Source: Candidatus Aminicenantota bacterium
Lineage (GTDB): Bacteria > Acidobacteriota > Aminicenantia > UBA2199
Reading direction: 5' to 3'
DNA: 22,544 bases
Assembly (NCBI GenBank): GCA_030612495.1
Contig: JAUWNT010000013.1
Location: forward strand, 1-22,544
Shown here: positions 1-8,349 of the stretch, one piece after another
Layout: every line of letters begins with the position of its first letter
Position numbering within the stretch: position 1 is the stretch's first letter
Made by a program: the position numbers and the translations under genes
Notes under the pieces: generated by a model
Databases searched by the model: none
Seen by the model: only the letters and a program-made list of their open reading frames with translations
Told to the model about the DNA's origin: nothing

Positions 1-595
1 TATAACCTTTATATGCAGTATCAGCAACCTCAACCCATTTATTTTTACTAACCTCATAAGAGACTCTTTTCACACAATCATCGTATGTCCCGTTAATAAC
101 AAAAACTCTGGCTCCTTCGGATTCAATACTATCAATTCTTGATTTAACTGTACCTGCTGGCATATAGATAACTGCTTTTTGCCCCAGTTGTGTTGCTGTC
201 CAGGCAACTGCTTTGCCATGATTTCCATCAGATGCAGCGCAGAATGTAAACCTTCCAAGCTTTTCTATTTTTTTTTTATCTTTAAAAGAATTGAAATCAA
301 ATTCTGAAGCAAACCTTTTTGCCCACTCCTTTTTTAAAAACCTATAAATAGCATAGCTTGCTCCCAATGGTTTGAATGCCTTTACATCGAATCTATGACC
401 TTCGTCCTTTATATAAAGTTCACCGATTCCCAGAATTCTTGCAAGTTTAATAAGTCTATGAAGAGGGGTTGGCTTATAATTGGGAAGAGCTTTATGAAAG
501 TCTAAGATATCATTATCCTCAAGGAATGAAAAAAAGGGGTCGCTCCAATCTGGTTTTGTTTTAAAAAATGGATTAAAAATAGATTTGCAACTCAT
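1..595 (-). CDS. ygeX: diaminopropionate ammonia-lyase, N-terminal part (cut by window edge)
   Basis: PLP enzyme of the tryptophan-synthase-beta fold that converts 2,3-diaminopropionate to pyruvate and two ammonia. About 198 N-terminal residues are visible of a family usually near 400; the frame is open to base 1, so the 3' half lies outside. Seen: RFDVKAFKPLGASYA, with Lys75 as the expected PLP lysine, then ASDGNHGKAVAW near residues 121-132, the family's PLP phosphate/substrate loop, and VADTAYKGY at the edge. The ATG at 593-595 follows AGGTTTGG, a modest ribosome site. It lies 50 bases behind ygfK and is the last visible gene of the mocA-to-ygeX run. In the yge cluster this enzyme is expected to end the diureido/diaminopropionate branch. 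Threonine dehydratase-type relatives are the main alternative, but the FKxLG and DTAYxGY motifs and the neighbours favour YgeX. Confidence 0.9.
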   Translation of the reverse strand, partial: MSCKSIFNPFFKTKPDWSDPFFSFLEDNDILDFHKALPNYKPTPLHRLIKLARILGIGELYIKDEGHRFDVKAFKPLGASYAIYRFLKKEWAKRFASEFDFNSFKDKKKIEKLGRFTFCAASDGNHGKAVAWTATQLGQKAVIYMPAGTVKSRIDSIESEGARVFVINGTYDDCVKRVSYEVSKNKWVEVADTAYKGY

Positions 596-629
596 TTTTC
601 CAAACCTATTATAGAATAAATTTATAGAA

Positions 630-679
630 AAGCATACCCGCCTCTCTATTTATATTTATAAAAAATCTCAGGTATGCTT
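630..679 (-). repeat. 9-bp inverted repeat bracketing the ygfK stop codon
   Basis: AAGCATACC at 630-638 and GGTATGCTT at 671-679 are perfect reverse complements with a 32-base loop. The ygfK stop (646-648) sits in the loop. On the minus-strand RNA the stem is followed by a U-rich stretch and then the ygeX ribosome site. It could be an intercistronic attenuator or a processing/stability stem that sets the ygfK to ygeX ratio. Chance occurrence cannot be ruled out. Confidence 0.45.
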
Positions 680-3600
680 CTAAGCAAAACACTCAATAAA
701 GCAGCATTTTTAAATTTTATCTCACTAACTTTTAAAGAGATTAGTTTAATCTCCTTTATACTGAGATCCTCTTTGTTTAACTTACTTTTAAGTAAAGGAG
801 TGGAATAAAGGAAAAATTCTCCTTTATCCAAAAGCATCTCGATATTATTCTTATCCTTGAATTTTATAAATCTCTTTCCATTTTTAAATCCTATAATAAA
901 AGCCTTCTCTTCATTTTTAAAACTTTTTTCTGTTAAACACAGTTTTGGTTTATCTATATACGGAGCCCCTGCGCGAGGACAAAATGTACGACAATTACCA
1001 CACTCATTGCATAGATCAGCAATATTTAAAACCTGATATTTCTGCTTTAATTCAAAAACCTTATCATTTTTAATTTTCTTCTTTCCGTTTTTGATTACAA
1101 CTTTTTGTAGCGCAAAACACACAGGCTCAACTTCGTAAGAAATATTTGCCCTGTTTGGACATACACTTACACATATATCGCACAATTCATCACAAAAAAG
1201 GCATCTGGAAGCCTCATTCACTGCTTCTTCCTCAAGTAGTAATCTATTTTCTTTTTTAAACTCCCCCTGTGCATCAATTCCATAATTTCTTTTTGATCGC
1301 ATCTTGATCAAATCTAAATGATTCAATTCTTTTTCTACATTAACATTTTTTAATATCTTCTTTTTCTTTACTGTTGTTATAATCTTTTCAGCACATTTTT
1401 TCCCATCTCCAACTGCATTTATCAATGTTGATGATCCACGAAAAGCATCACCACCAATGAAAATATTTTTGCTCTCCCTGTTATTTTTTTTGTAAAAATC
1501 TATATCAATGTTTTGGCCTATTGCATAGATCAAAAAATCAAAGACAAGTTCAAACTCTGAACCCTCTATTTTAATAGGCTTTGGTCGTAATGTTTCATCC
1601 TCTTCTCCCAATCTCATTTTACAACATTGAAGTTTAATCCTTCCATCAACCTCTTCTATCTTTGACAGGGCTGTCAATTCAAGAAGTCTAACACCCTCAT
1701 TAAAGGCTGCTGTAACCTCATCCTTGTCTGCTGGCATCTCATTTCTGGTTCTTCTGTAAATAATCGTTACATTACCTCTGTTTTTGTTTATCCTTAATGC
1801 TGTTCTGGCAGCATCTATTGCGCTATTTCCACCTCCAACAATTGCTATATCTTTACCATGTGAAATAGTTTCTCCCATTTTAATTTGTGAGAGAAAAGTC
1901 AGAGCATCAGTAACTTTATTTGATTCCTCTCCTTCAATCAAGAGCCTCTTGCTTTGCTGAGCACCAGAAGAGATGTATATAAAACCATACTCTCTTTTTA
2001 ATTTCTCAAATAGTTGTTTATCTATCTTTGTGTTATAGTGGATCTTAACGCCAAGCCCCTCAATTCTCTTTATATCTCGAGTTATCTTTTCTGCAGGAAG
2101 TCTGAATTCAGGGATAACATAAGAAAGCATTCCTCCAGCAAATGAGCGTGCTTCAAATACTTCAACCTGAAAACCTTCAAGTATTAGAAAATAGGCGCAT
2201 GAGAATCCAGAAGGTCCTGCTCCAATAATTGCAACTTTTGTGCCGATTTTTTTATTAACCCTATTTTTCAATTCCTTAAATCTGCTTTTTTCAGATATAA
2301 ATCTCTTTATCTCCTTTATCATGATAGGATTGTCATAATTAATTCTTGTGCATCTCTGTTGACACAGATGGTCACAGATTAAAGCTGTTACTGAGGGAAA
2401 AGCATTTGTCTTTAAAATTGTCTGAAGAGCTTTCTCATAATCTCTTCTTGAAGTCAGATAAAGGTACTCTGGAATATTCTGGTCAGTAGCACACTTCTCT
2501 ACACAGGGAGCTGAAATGCAGTCAAAATAGCTTAATTTTCTGTACCCCTTTATATTCTTATCAGGAAAGAATCCTTTTTTGTAATACTTTTGTTCAACAC
2601 TTTTTTCAGCATAGGCTTTTAAATTTTTCAGTGCAGCGGTATTCAAATCATCTTTCTTATTACCTGCTTTACTTTTAATGTATTCATAAATATTTAAAGC
2701 TTCGAATTTTTCTAATTCAATTTCAATTTTTTCCAGGTATTGTTGCAAACGATAATAACCTCCGGGTTTTAAAATATCAGTACAAACAGTCACAGGTGCC
2801 ACTCCACAGGCAATTACATCACAGATATTTAAATAATCAACTCCACCTGCAAAAGAGATGTCTAGTTCACCCTTAAAATCGCTTTGTAACTTTGCTGCAA
2901 GATTAACTGCTATTGGATGAAGTGCTCTGCCGCTCATATATAGAATCTTTTCTCTTTCAGGTAAAGTTTTTCTCAAATTGATTGTTTCTAATGTGTTCGT
3001 TAACTTTATTCTGAAACTCACATTGTTTTTTTTACTTACACTTTTAAGAGAATCTATTATCTTTAGTGCATCATCGTATTTTAAATCGTGTTTAAATGCT
3101 GCATCCGGTATTATTACTCTGTAACCAAGTTTCTTATTTAAAATTTCTCTCAATCTACTCATTCCGAGTAAAGTGGGATTCAACTTTATCGAAGTATTAA
3201 GTCTTCTCTCTTCAATCAGATAACGCCCTATTCGTTCAATCTCTTCAGGAGGAGAGCCATGCATTAAGGATAAAGTAATGCTATTTGACATTCTTTCTGG
3301 AATCACAATTTCTTTTACTTCAGGATAGCATTTGAGCAGTTTTTCTCTTTTATCCTCAATATCATCTGCACAATTATCAACTTTATCAAGAAACCATTGA
3401 ATCTTTTTACTTAAAATGCTTTGAAGATCATAACCAATGCTAACATTAAAGATAAACCCGTTTTCATTATTTTTGTTCCATTTAAATCTATCTCTCAGAA
3501 GATGAATAAGAATCCATGCATTCAAATATTGATTAAAACTATCCTCTATTCTCAATTCTTGAGACCATTCACAGTTGTATCCCTCATCTTCCATATCAAT

Positions 3601-3897
3601 ACAGGGTTTTGTAACTTCTATCCTGTCATTATACTGAACTGTCTTTAGTTCAATATATCTTGCTCCTGTGAGCCAGGCTGAGATTATATTTTGAGACATC
3701 TGTGTGTGTGGCCCGGCTGCGACTCCTATTGGTGTTTCCTGGACACTGCCATCTACTTGAACTTTGTATGTGTCTGTGCTTGAAGGAATGAAAAACTGCT
3801 CTTTACTTAAACCAAAAATAGTTCCGTATTTTTCCTGCTCTTCAACTATCATTTTATACAATCTGTCTATTGGGATGGGGAAAAGTTTATCTGACAT
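646..3897 (-). CDS. ygfK: YgfK, iron-sulfur flavoprotein oxidoreductase (putative selenate reductase subunit)
   Basis: Large 1083-residue protein matching full-length YgfK. Domains in order: a dihydroorotate-dehydrogenase-like TIM-barrel part (about 1-430); a GltD-type Fe-S region with Cys at about 460-470 (CISAPCVEKC) and another CxxxCxxxC around 508-516 (CDHLCQQRC); a first dinucleotide fold, KVAIIGAGPSG, near 553-563; a second, IVGGGNSAIDAA, near 684-695; the FAD-closing GGDAFRGSSTLINAVGDG near 814; and two C-terminal ferredoxin-type clusters (four Cys near 900-911 and CNECGNCRTFCP near 962-973). It is expected to be a cytosolic NAD(P)H/FAD electron-transfer protein. Although named a selenate reductase subunit, in purine-degrading anaerobes the cluster is tied to uric acid/xanthine metabolism, so electron delivery to or from a purine intermediate is the likelier role (inference). 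It lies 38 bases behind ygeW; its ribosome site is weak. Confidence 0.93.
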   Translation of the reverse strand: MSDKLFPIPIDRLYKMIVEEQEKYGTIFGLSKEQFFIPSSTDTYKVQVDGSVQETPIGVAAGPHTQMSQNIISAWLTGARYIELKTVQYNDRIEVTKPCIDMEDEGYNCEWSQELRIEDSFNQYLNAWILIHLLRDRFKWNKNNENGFIFNVSIGYDLQSILSKKIQWFLDKVDNCADDIEDKREKLLKCYPEVKEIVIPERMSNSITLSLMHGSPPEEIERIGRYLIEERRLNTSIKLNPTLLGMSRLREILNKKLGYRVIIPDAAFKHDLKYDDALKIIDSLKSVSKKNNVSFRIKLTNTLETINLRKTLPEREKILYMSGRALHPIAVNLAAKLQSDFKGELDISFAGGVDYLNICDVIACGVAPVTVCTDILKPGGYYRLQQYLEKIEIELEKFEALNIYEYIKSKAGNKKDDLNTAALKNLKAYAEKSVEQKYYKKGFFPDKNIKGYRKLSYFDCISAPCVEKCATDQNIPEYLYLTSRRDYEKALQTILKTNAFPSVTALICDHLCQQRCTRINYDNPIMIKEIKRFISEKSRFKELKNRVNKKIGTKVAIIGAGPSGFSCAYFLILEGFQVEVFEARSFAGGMLSYVIPEFRLPAEKITRDIKRIEGLGVKIHYNTKIDKQLFEKLKREYGFIYISSGAQQSKRLLIEGEESNKVTDALTFLSQIKMGETISHGKDIAIVGGGNSAIDAARTALRINKNRGNVTIIYRRTRNEMPADKDEVTAAFNEGVRLLELTALSKIEEVDGRIKLQCCKMRLGEEDETLRPKPIKIEGSEFELVFDFLIYAIGQNIDIDFYKKNNRESKNIFIGGDAFRGSSTLINAVGDGKKCAEKIITTVKKKKILKNVNVEKELNHLDLIKMRSKRNYGIDAQGEFKKENRLLLEEEAVNEASRCLFCDELCDICVSVCPNRANISYEVEPVCFALQKVVIKNGKKKIKNDKVFELKQKYQVLNIADLCNECGNCRTFCPRAGAPYIDKPKLCLTEKSFKNEEKAFIIGFKNGKRFIKFKDKNNIEMLLDKGEFFLYSTPLLKSKLNKEDLSIKEIKLISLKVSEIKFKNAALLSVLLRSIPEIFYKYK

Positions 3898-3935
3898 TTT
3901 CTATTTCAAATTCTCTTTGCTTCTTAAAATTAATT

Positions 3936-5129
3936 TCAAGACTCTATTAATTGTTTTGTATCTCTTTTTATAATCTTTTCAAGTACTCGAGCTGGGTCTT
4001 TAAAAGCACTGTTTAATATCATTGAAGCAATAATATAGGGCTTATTTTCTGCTTCAAGATATGTGGATATCCTGTGTTTTTCAAATACTCGCTTTGATAC
4101 CTCACCATTCTCACAAGAGACATTGCTAATGTCTGCTGGCAGACAATGCATATACAAAGCATTATTATTTTTTGTCAATCTCATTTTTTCTTCGTCACAT
4201 TCCCAGTCTTTATATTTCATGTTCTCCTTTAAACATCTCTGCTCAAGAATTTCGAGTTCTTTAAAATCTCTGTTCTTCAATAATTCTGTTCTTTTTCTCA
4301 TAACATTATAAGGAGCCCAACTTTTTGGATAAACTATATCTGCATCTTTAAAAGCATGCTCAATTGAATTTTCGACATAAAACTTTCCTTCACTTTTAAT
4401 AGCATTCTTCTCTGCAATTTTAATTGTTTCAGGGACAAGGTTATAGCCTTTGGGGTATGCTAATGTGACATTCATACCAAAACGAGTCATAAGCGTTATC
4501 AATCCTTGAGGAACTGAGAGAGGTTTTCCATAAGAGGGAGAATATGCCCAGGTTACAGCAATCTTCTTTCCCCTCAGGTTCTCCAGAGTACCATAATATT
4601 TTTTAAGATAAAGTAAATCTGAAAGTGTCTGAGTAGGATGGTCAAGGTCACTCTGAAGGTTAATAACCCCGGGTCTTCGCAGAAGAACACCTTCTCTAAA
4701 TCCATCTTCAATTGCTTCTGAGACTTCTTTCATGTAGTTATGGCCAAGATTCAGATAAATATCATCACGAATTCCAATAACTTCTGCAAAAAAGGAGATC
4801 ATATTCGATGTTTCTCTTACAGTTTCGGAATGTGCTATTTGAGTAGTAGATTCATCGATGTCCTGTAGAGCGAGTCCAAGAGAACTGGCTGCAGATGCAA
4901 AGGCAAATCTTGTTCTTGTTGATTTATCTTTGAAATGAGAAATAGCAAGACCTGAATCAAAACATCTCATTGAAATATTCTTTTCTCTTAGATATCTCAA
5001 TGCTTCCGCAACCAATAGAACCTTCTTTAGTTCATCAATCGATCTCTCCCACGTAAGAAGAAAATCCTTTTGAAAGAGAAGGGAGTTTAACTTTTTTATC
5101 TGTTCTATTATTTTTTTTAATTCTTTCAA
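3936..5129 (-). CDS. ygeW: YgeW knotted carbamoyltransferase
   Basis: Aspartate/ornithine carbamoyltransferase superfamily member of 397 residues. Seen: the carbamoyl phosphate loop STRTR at 70-74, HPTQ at 164-167 and HCLPAD at 328-333. The YgeW subgroup is known as a knotted transcarbamylase and is not an anabolic OTCase or ATCase; in the yge cluster it probably works in the catabolic direction, releasing carbamoyl phosphate from a ureido intermediate (inference from context). Start choice: a TTG at 5127-5129 follows GGGGAGGT by four bases and leaves 19 bases after ygeY. The longer in-frame alternative at 5180 would overlap ygeY by 32 bases and has no comparable ribosome site, so the first 17 residues of that version are rejected. 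The UUG start may damp translation relative to its neighbours. Confidence 0.92.
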   Translation of the reverse strand: MKELKKIIEQIKKLNSLLFQKDFLLTWERSIDELKKVLLVAEALRYLREKNISMRCFDSGLAISHFKDKSTRTRFAFASAASSLGLALQDIDESTTQIAHSETVRETSNMISFFAEVIGIRDDIYLNLGHNYMKEVSEAIEDGFREGVLLRRPGVINLQSDLDHPTQTLSDLLYLKKYYGTLENLRGKKIAVTWAYSPSYGKPLSVPQGLITLMTRFGMNVTLAYPKGYNLVPETIKIAEKNAIKSEGKFYVENSIEHAFKDADIVYPKSWAPYNVMRKRTELLKNRDFKELEILEQRCLKENMKYKDWECDEEKMRLTKNNNALYMHCLPADISNVSCENGEVSKRVFEKHRISTYLEAENKPYIIASMILNSAFKDPARVLEKIIKRDTKQLIES

Positions 5130-5148
5130 TTTACCTCCCCTTGAAGTC

Positions 5149-6342
5149 TTAACCCTGCATAAGAAATGGATAGAGAGCATAGAATGCTGATGCTTTTACC
5201 AGATCATCAGTTTTTACCTTTTCATTTGGAGCGTGAGCCATAACTTCATTTCCCGGGCCAAAACCAATAACCGGAATATTATAAACACCATTAATAGTGA
5301 CCCCATTTGTAGAAAAACTCCATTTGTCTATCTTTGGTTCATTTCTAAAGAGTAACCTGTAAACATCAGCAGCAAAGAGAATCGCTGGATGATCTTCAGG
5401 AAGTCTCCACGTAGGAAAATACTTTTCCATACTATATTTTAGGCCTGTGTAGGATTTCTTTTCATAATATAACAACTTAACTTTAGAATTACTGCTATCA
5501 ACAATATCTGTGATTTCTTTTAGAGCTGACTCTTTACTCTCTCCCCAGGTTAACCTCCTATCAATATGTATTTTTGCATAATCCGGAACAGCACAAAGAG
5601 ATGGAGTTTTTGAAACAAGCTGTGTAACAACAGCAGTTCCTTTTCCAAGAAATTCATCTTTTTTTAATCCTTTATTCAAATTCTCTATCTCAAGAGAGAG
5701 ACGTGAAGCCATATAAACGGCATTTTTACCTCTCTCTGGTACAGATCCATGAGCAGAGATGCCATCAAAAGTCACCTCGATCTCCATCCGGCCTCTATGT
5801 CCTCTGTAAATGTTGAGATCAGTGGGTTCAGTACTTATAACAATATCTGGATTTATTTTGTCCTCTTCAATAATATAGTTCCAGCATAAACCTTCACAAT
5901 CCTCCTCCATTACACTACCAACGAAATAAACTTTGATCTTACTGTTCACACCAAGTTCCTTCAAGATTTTTCCTGCAGTTATAAAGGCAGCAGCTCCTCC
6001 TTTCTGATCAACACTTCCTCTCCCCAGGACAAATCCCTCTTTTATTTCTCCTGAAAAAGGATCAAAATCCCAGTTCTTTAAATTTCCTACATCAACAGTA
6101 TCTATATGTGCATCTATTGCCAGCACTTTTTTTCCATTCCCAATGCGTCCAATGATATTTCCCAAGCCATCAATTTTAACCTCTTCAAAACCTACCTCCT
6201 CCATCATCCTTTTCAATTCAAGAACAACTTGCTTTTCATTACCACTTGTTGAAGGGATTTGTACAAGTCTTGAAAGATTTCTGCTTGTGTAATCCCTGTA
6301 ATTTTCTGCCATCTTTAAAATTTTCTCTGCTATTGAATTCAT
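5149..6342 (-). CDS. ygeY: YgeY, M20-type zinc hydrolase of the selenium/purine cluster
   Basis: 397-residue M20/ArgE/DapE-fold metallohydrolase. Metal and catalytic residues seen: AIDAHIDT (His79, Asp81), GRGSVDQKGG (Asp112, bridging), the ME-ED pair at Glu146/Glu147, STEPTD (Glu172) and AHAPNE (His370). The dimerisation lid with SAHGSVPERGKNA lies near residues 197-207. All active-site ligands are present, so it should be active on an acyl or carbamoyl amino compound. In this cluster it is called the selenium-metabolism-linked hydrolase, and a step in ureido/diaminopropionate breakdown is likely. GGAG lies about seven bases before the ATG. It sits between the P-loop NTPase (23 bases) and ygeW (19 bases). 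A generic peptidase role is possible but is less supported by context. Confidence 0.92.
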   Translation of the reverse strand: MNSIAEKILKMAENYRDYTSRNLSRLVQIPSTSGNEKQVVLELKRMMEEVGFEEVKIDGLGNIIGRIGNGKKVLAIDAHIDTVDVGNLKNWDFDPFSGEIKEGFVLGRGSVDQKGGAAAFITAGKILKELGVNSKIKVYFVGSVMEEDCEGLCWNYIIEEDKINPDIVISTEPTDLNIYRGHRGRMEIEVTFDGISAHGSVPERGKNAVYMASRLSLEIENLNKGLKKDEFLGKGTAVVTQLVSKTPSLCAVPDYAKIHIDRRLTWGESKESALKEITDIVDSSNSKVKLLYYEKKSYTGLKYSMEKYFPTWRLPEDHPAILFAADVYRLLFRNEPKIDKWSFSTNGVTINGVYNIPVIGFGPGNEVMAHAPNEKVKTDDLVKASAFYALYPFLMQG

Positions 6343-6365
6343 ATTAAATCTCCATTAATTAAAAA

Positions 6366-6854
6366 CTAACTTATTGCTCCTTTTGATAAGTCAATAATTT
6401 GATAATCCGAAATTGCAAATATTTCAATAATTTCAGAAACTAACCATTTTCTCACAGTTAAATAAATTTCTCTTTTACTTTCAAGTGCCTTTTTAAGAAA
6501 TGATGCAAAACCACGATTGTTCAATTCAATAGGTCCGATTTCATCAATATAAATCGGGGAAATATCCTTTTGCAAGATCTCATCACATACATCTTTTGCA
6601 AAGAGAAATGCCTTTGATGAAAAACTAAATCTTCGAAAAGTAAATACCTCATCCCATTGCGATATTTCACATCCCTTAATACATGCAAGAGGAAGCCTTT
6701 TTTTTGTTGATAGTCTTTGAATTTCGTATCCAATAAAAGTTGCGTTTTTGAAAATCTTCTTTGATACAATACCATCTCCACCTTTTTTTTTAAAAATAGA
6801 TTCGATTTTTTCTGTCTTTCCATCATTTGTTCTTCCTGAAATTATCCATACCAT
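6366..6854 (-). CDS. THEP1-like P-loop NTPase, probable molybdenum hydroxylase accessory protein
   Basis: 162-residue protein. Residues 7-14 form a Walker A (GRTNDGKT), and IYIDEIGPIE at 101-110 is a Walker B with the DEIG..E signature of THEP1-type nucleoside triphosphatases. No membrane segment or Cys cluster is visible. It starts four bases after the xdhC stop with only a weak ribosome site, so translation is probably coupled to xdhC. E. coli has another P-loop accessory protein, YqeC, in its version of this cluster, and this gene may take its place; the proteins do not look like the same family from length and motifs. A role in nucleotide-driven handling of the molybdenum cofactor or its nucleotide is inference from position only. 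An out-of-frame 101-residue ORF within it is a shadow. Confidence 0.75.
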   Translation of the reverse strand: MVWIISGRTNDGKTEKIESIFKKKGGDGIVSKKIFKNATFIGYEIQRLSTKKRLPLACIKGCEISQWDEVFTFRRFSFSSKAFLFAKDVCDEILQKDISPIYIDEIGPIELNNRGFASFLKKALESKREIYLTVRKWLVSEIIEIFAISDYQIIDLSKGAIS

Positions 6855-6858
6855 TGTA

Positions 6859-7680
6859 CTATTTCTTTATAAAAGAAAGATGTTGAAGATTCTTTTTCTC
6901 GTACCGCACAGCCTGGATCTCAGAAATTATCGAAATTGCAATTTCATCTAGTTCTTTTCCTCCTATATTAAGACCAGCTGGAGTATAAAGGTTTTTTAAA
7001 TCAATTTTCTTTTTTACATCTTTTTTTAAGCTTTCTATCATCCAAACACCCTTTTTTTTCGAAGCAACTATACCAATATATCTGGGATTATAATTACTTT
7101 TATAGATTCCTTTTAATACTTCATAATCATGCTCGTGTGTATGAGTTGCTATAATAATGTATGCTTTGTTAAGGTTAATCTTTTCTTTCTCAATAATTTC
7201 CGAATATCTGCCAGAAATTTTATTTTGAATGCCCTCTATGTTTTGAATATATTCTTTTCTGTTATCAATAACAGTAATTGAAAAATTGAGATTTTTCATA
7301 TGATATATGAGTGAGCGGCCTACATGACCTGCACCAAAAATAAAGAGAGTTTCATCCAGCCCTACATATTCAAAAAAGAGTGTGACATTTCCACCACATA
7401 TCATACCAGCTTTCTCAGTATCAATTATCTCATTGTCTTTATTCAAAGAGTATTTTTTTAATATTGGCTCTTTTGTTTCAAATATTTTTGCAGCAAGCTT
7501 TTCAGCATCATATTCAAGTAATCCCCCTCCTATTGTTCCTGCTTTCTCGCCATCTTTTAAAACAACCATTTTTGACTGAATCTGTGAAGGTACATGGCCT
7601 CTTTTTTCAACAACAGTTATAACAATAAATTCTTTACCTTCTTTTTTAAGTGTTACAATTTTCTCATAGATACTTTTCAA
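6859..7680 (-). CDS. xdhC: XdhC/CoxI-family molybdenum cofactor maturation protein
   Basis: 273 residues with both XdhC halves. The N-terminal XdhC/CoxI domain contains GTIGGGLLE (48-56) and GMICGGN (92-98). The C-terminal Rossmann domain contains FIFGAGHVGRSL (113-124), YIGIVASKKK, and the terminal TPAGLNIGGKELDEIAISI block typical of XdhC. Characterised members bind molybdenum cofactor, promote its sulfuration and hand it to xanthine dehydrogenase-type enzymes. E. coli YqeB is a longer relative in the equivalent position. A GGGGGA ribosome site precedes the ATG. It lies 30 bases behind the membrane protein gene and four bases before the NTPase. The client hydroxylase is not in the window and is expected beyond base 1 or elsewhere. 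Confidence 0.9.
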   Translation of the reverse strand: MKSIYEKIVTLKKEGKEFIVITVVEKRGHVPSQIQSKMVVLKDGEKAGTIGGGLLEYDAEKLAAKIFETKEPILKKYSLNKDNEIIDTEKAGMICGGNVTLFFEYVGLDETLFIFGAGHVGRSLIYHMKNLNFSITVIDNRKEYIQNIEGIQNKISGRYSEIIEKEKINLNKAYIIIATHTHEHDYEVLKGIYKSNYNPRYIGIVASKKKGVWMIESLKKDVKKKIDLKNLYTPAGLNIGGKELDEIAISIISEIQAVRYEKKNLQHLSFIKK

Positions 7681-7710
7681 AATTTCCCCCAGGTATAGAC
7701 TTTCACGAAA

Positions 7711-8349
7711 CTAATGTATAATTATCTGTATATAAACCGCGACTATAATTACAAGAGAACAAACAAGTAACTGAAAACTTTTAACTCTTCTAAAAAACCA
7801 CTCCCTTTTTTCATTAACTCTTTTTAAATAAAAGTAAATTAAGAGCATATTTGCAAATAAATCAAGCAAGAGAAATTTTACAATAAAGAAAGGAGTTAAT
7901 TTTATAACATCCCCAAGATTTAACAATAAAACAGAAACAACAAGCATAACAAAAAAAGGTATCCTCCACATTCCTACTGCAATTAAAAGGTCTCTAAAAT
8001 TGAAACTGCCCCTTTTTTGCTCTACTATCTTAAAAAAGATAAAAACAGCTGCTGCTTCCATTAAAATACAGATTGCCGGATTTATAGTAGTTACCAAACT
8101 GTAAGATGGTAAGAAAACATCAATTAACTTAAAGCCTGCTGCTATTGCTGAAATCAGAAAAATGGATATTAATTTGTCTGTTTCTTTAAATACTTTTCTC
8201 ATAAAATAAAACCCGAGCGGGAACATAAAAAAGCCTGCAATCCCAGTGGTAAAATGAAGCAAATAGCCTAATATACTTTCAGAAATCCCCCACAATACTC
8301 CCCAGAAGATAACAGCTGAATAAAAATTATCTTCATATTTAAGTCTCAT
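7711..8349 (-). CDS. multi-pass membrane protein of unknown function, coupled to mocA
   Basis: I do not recognise this 212-residue family with certainty. About six to seven hydrophobic segments are separated by short charged loops such as RKVFKETDK and KRVNEKREW. Conserved-looking features are WGISESILGY in the first segment, MFPLGFYF in the second and INPAICILMEAA in the fourth. The size and helix number resemble ECF-transporter substrate-binding (S) components, but no ECF ATPase or T-component gene is near, and the match is by shape only. The chosen ATG (8347-8349) has GAGGGGG five bases upstream; a TTG one codon earlier sits too close to that site. The gene overlaps the mocA end by 11 bases, so the two are probably made together. 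Transport of a purine, molybdate/selenium species or product is speculation. Confidence 0.8.
   Translation of the reverse strand: MRLKYEDNFYSAVIFWGVLWGISESILGYLLHFTTGIAGFFMFPLGFYFMRKVFKETDKLISIFLISAIAAGFKLIDVFLPSYSLVTTINPAICILMEAAAVFIFFKIVEQKRGSFNFRDLLIAVGMWRIPFFVMLVVSVLLLNLGDVIKLTPFFIVKFLLLDLFANMLLIYFYLKRVNEKREWFFRRVKSFQLLVCSLVIIVAVYIQIIIH

Noticed and set aside
70..258. 62-residue minus-strand ORF
   Set aside because: Out-of-frame shadow of ygeX, which reads through this region with clear family motifs.
6521..6826. 101-residue minus-strand ORF inside the NTPase gene
   Set aside because: Alternate frame of the P-loop NTPase; no motifs of its own, while the other frame has Walker A and B.
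7711..8349. Assignment as a specific ECF S-component (ThiW, CbrT or similar)
   Set aside because: Only size and helix count agree; no substrate motif or EcfAT genes are visible.
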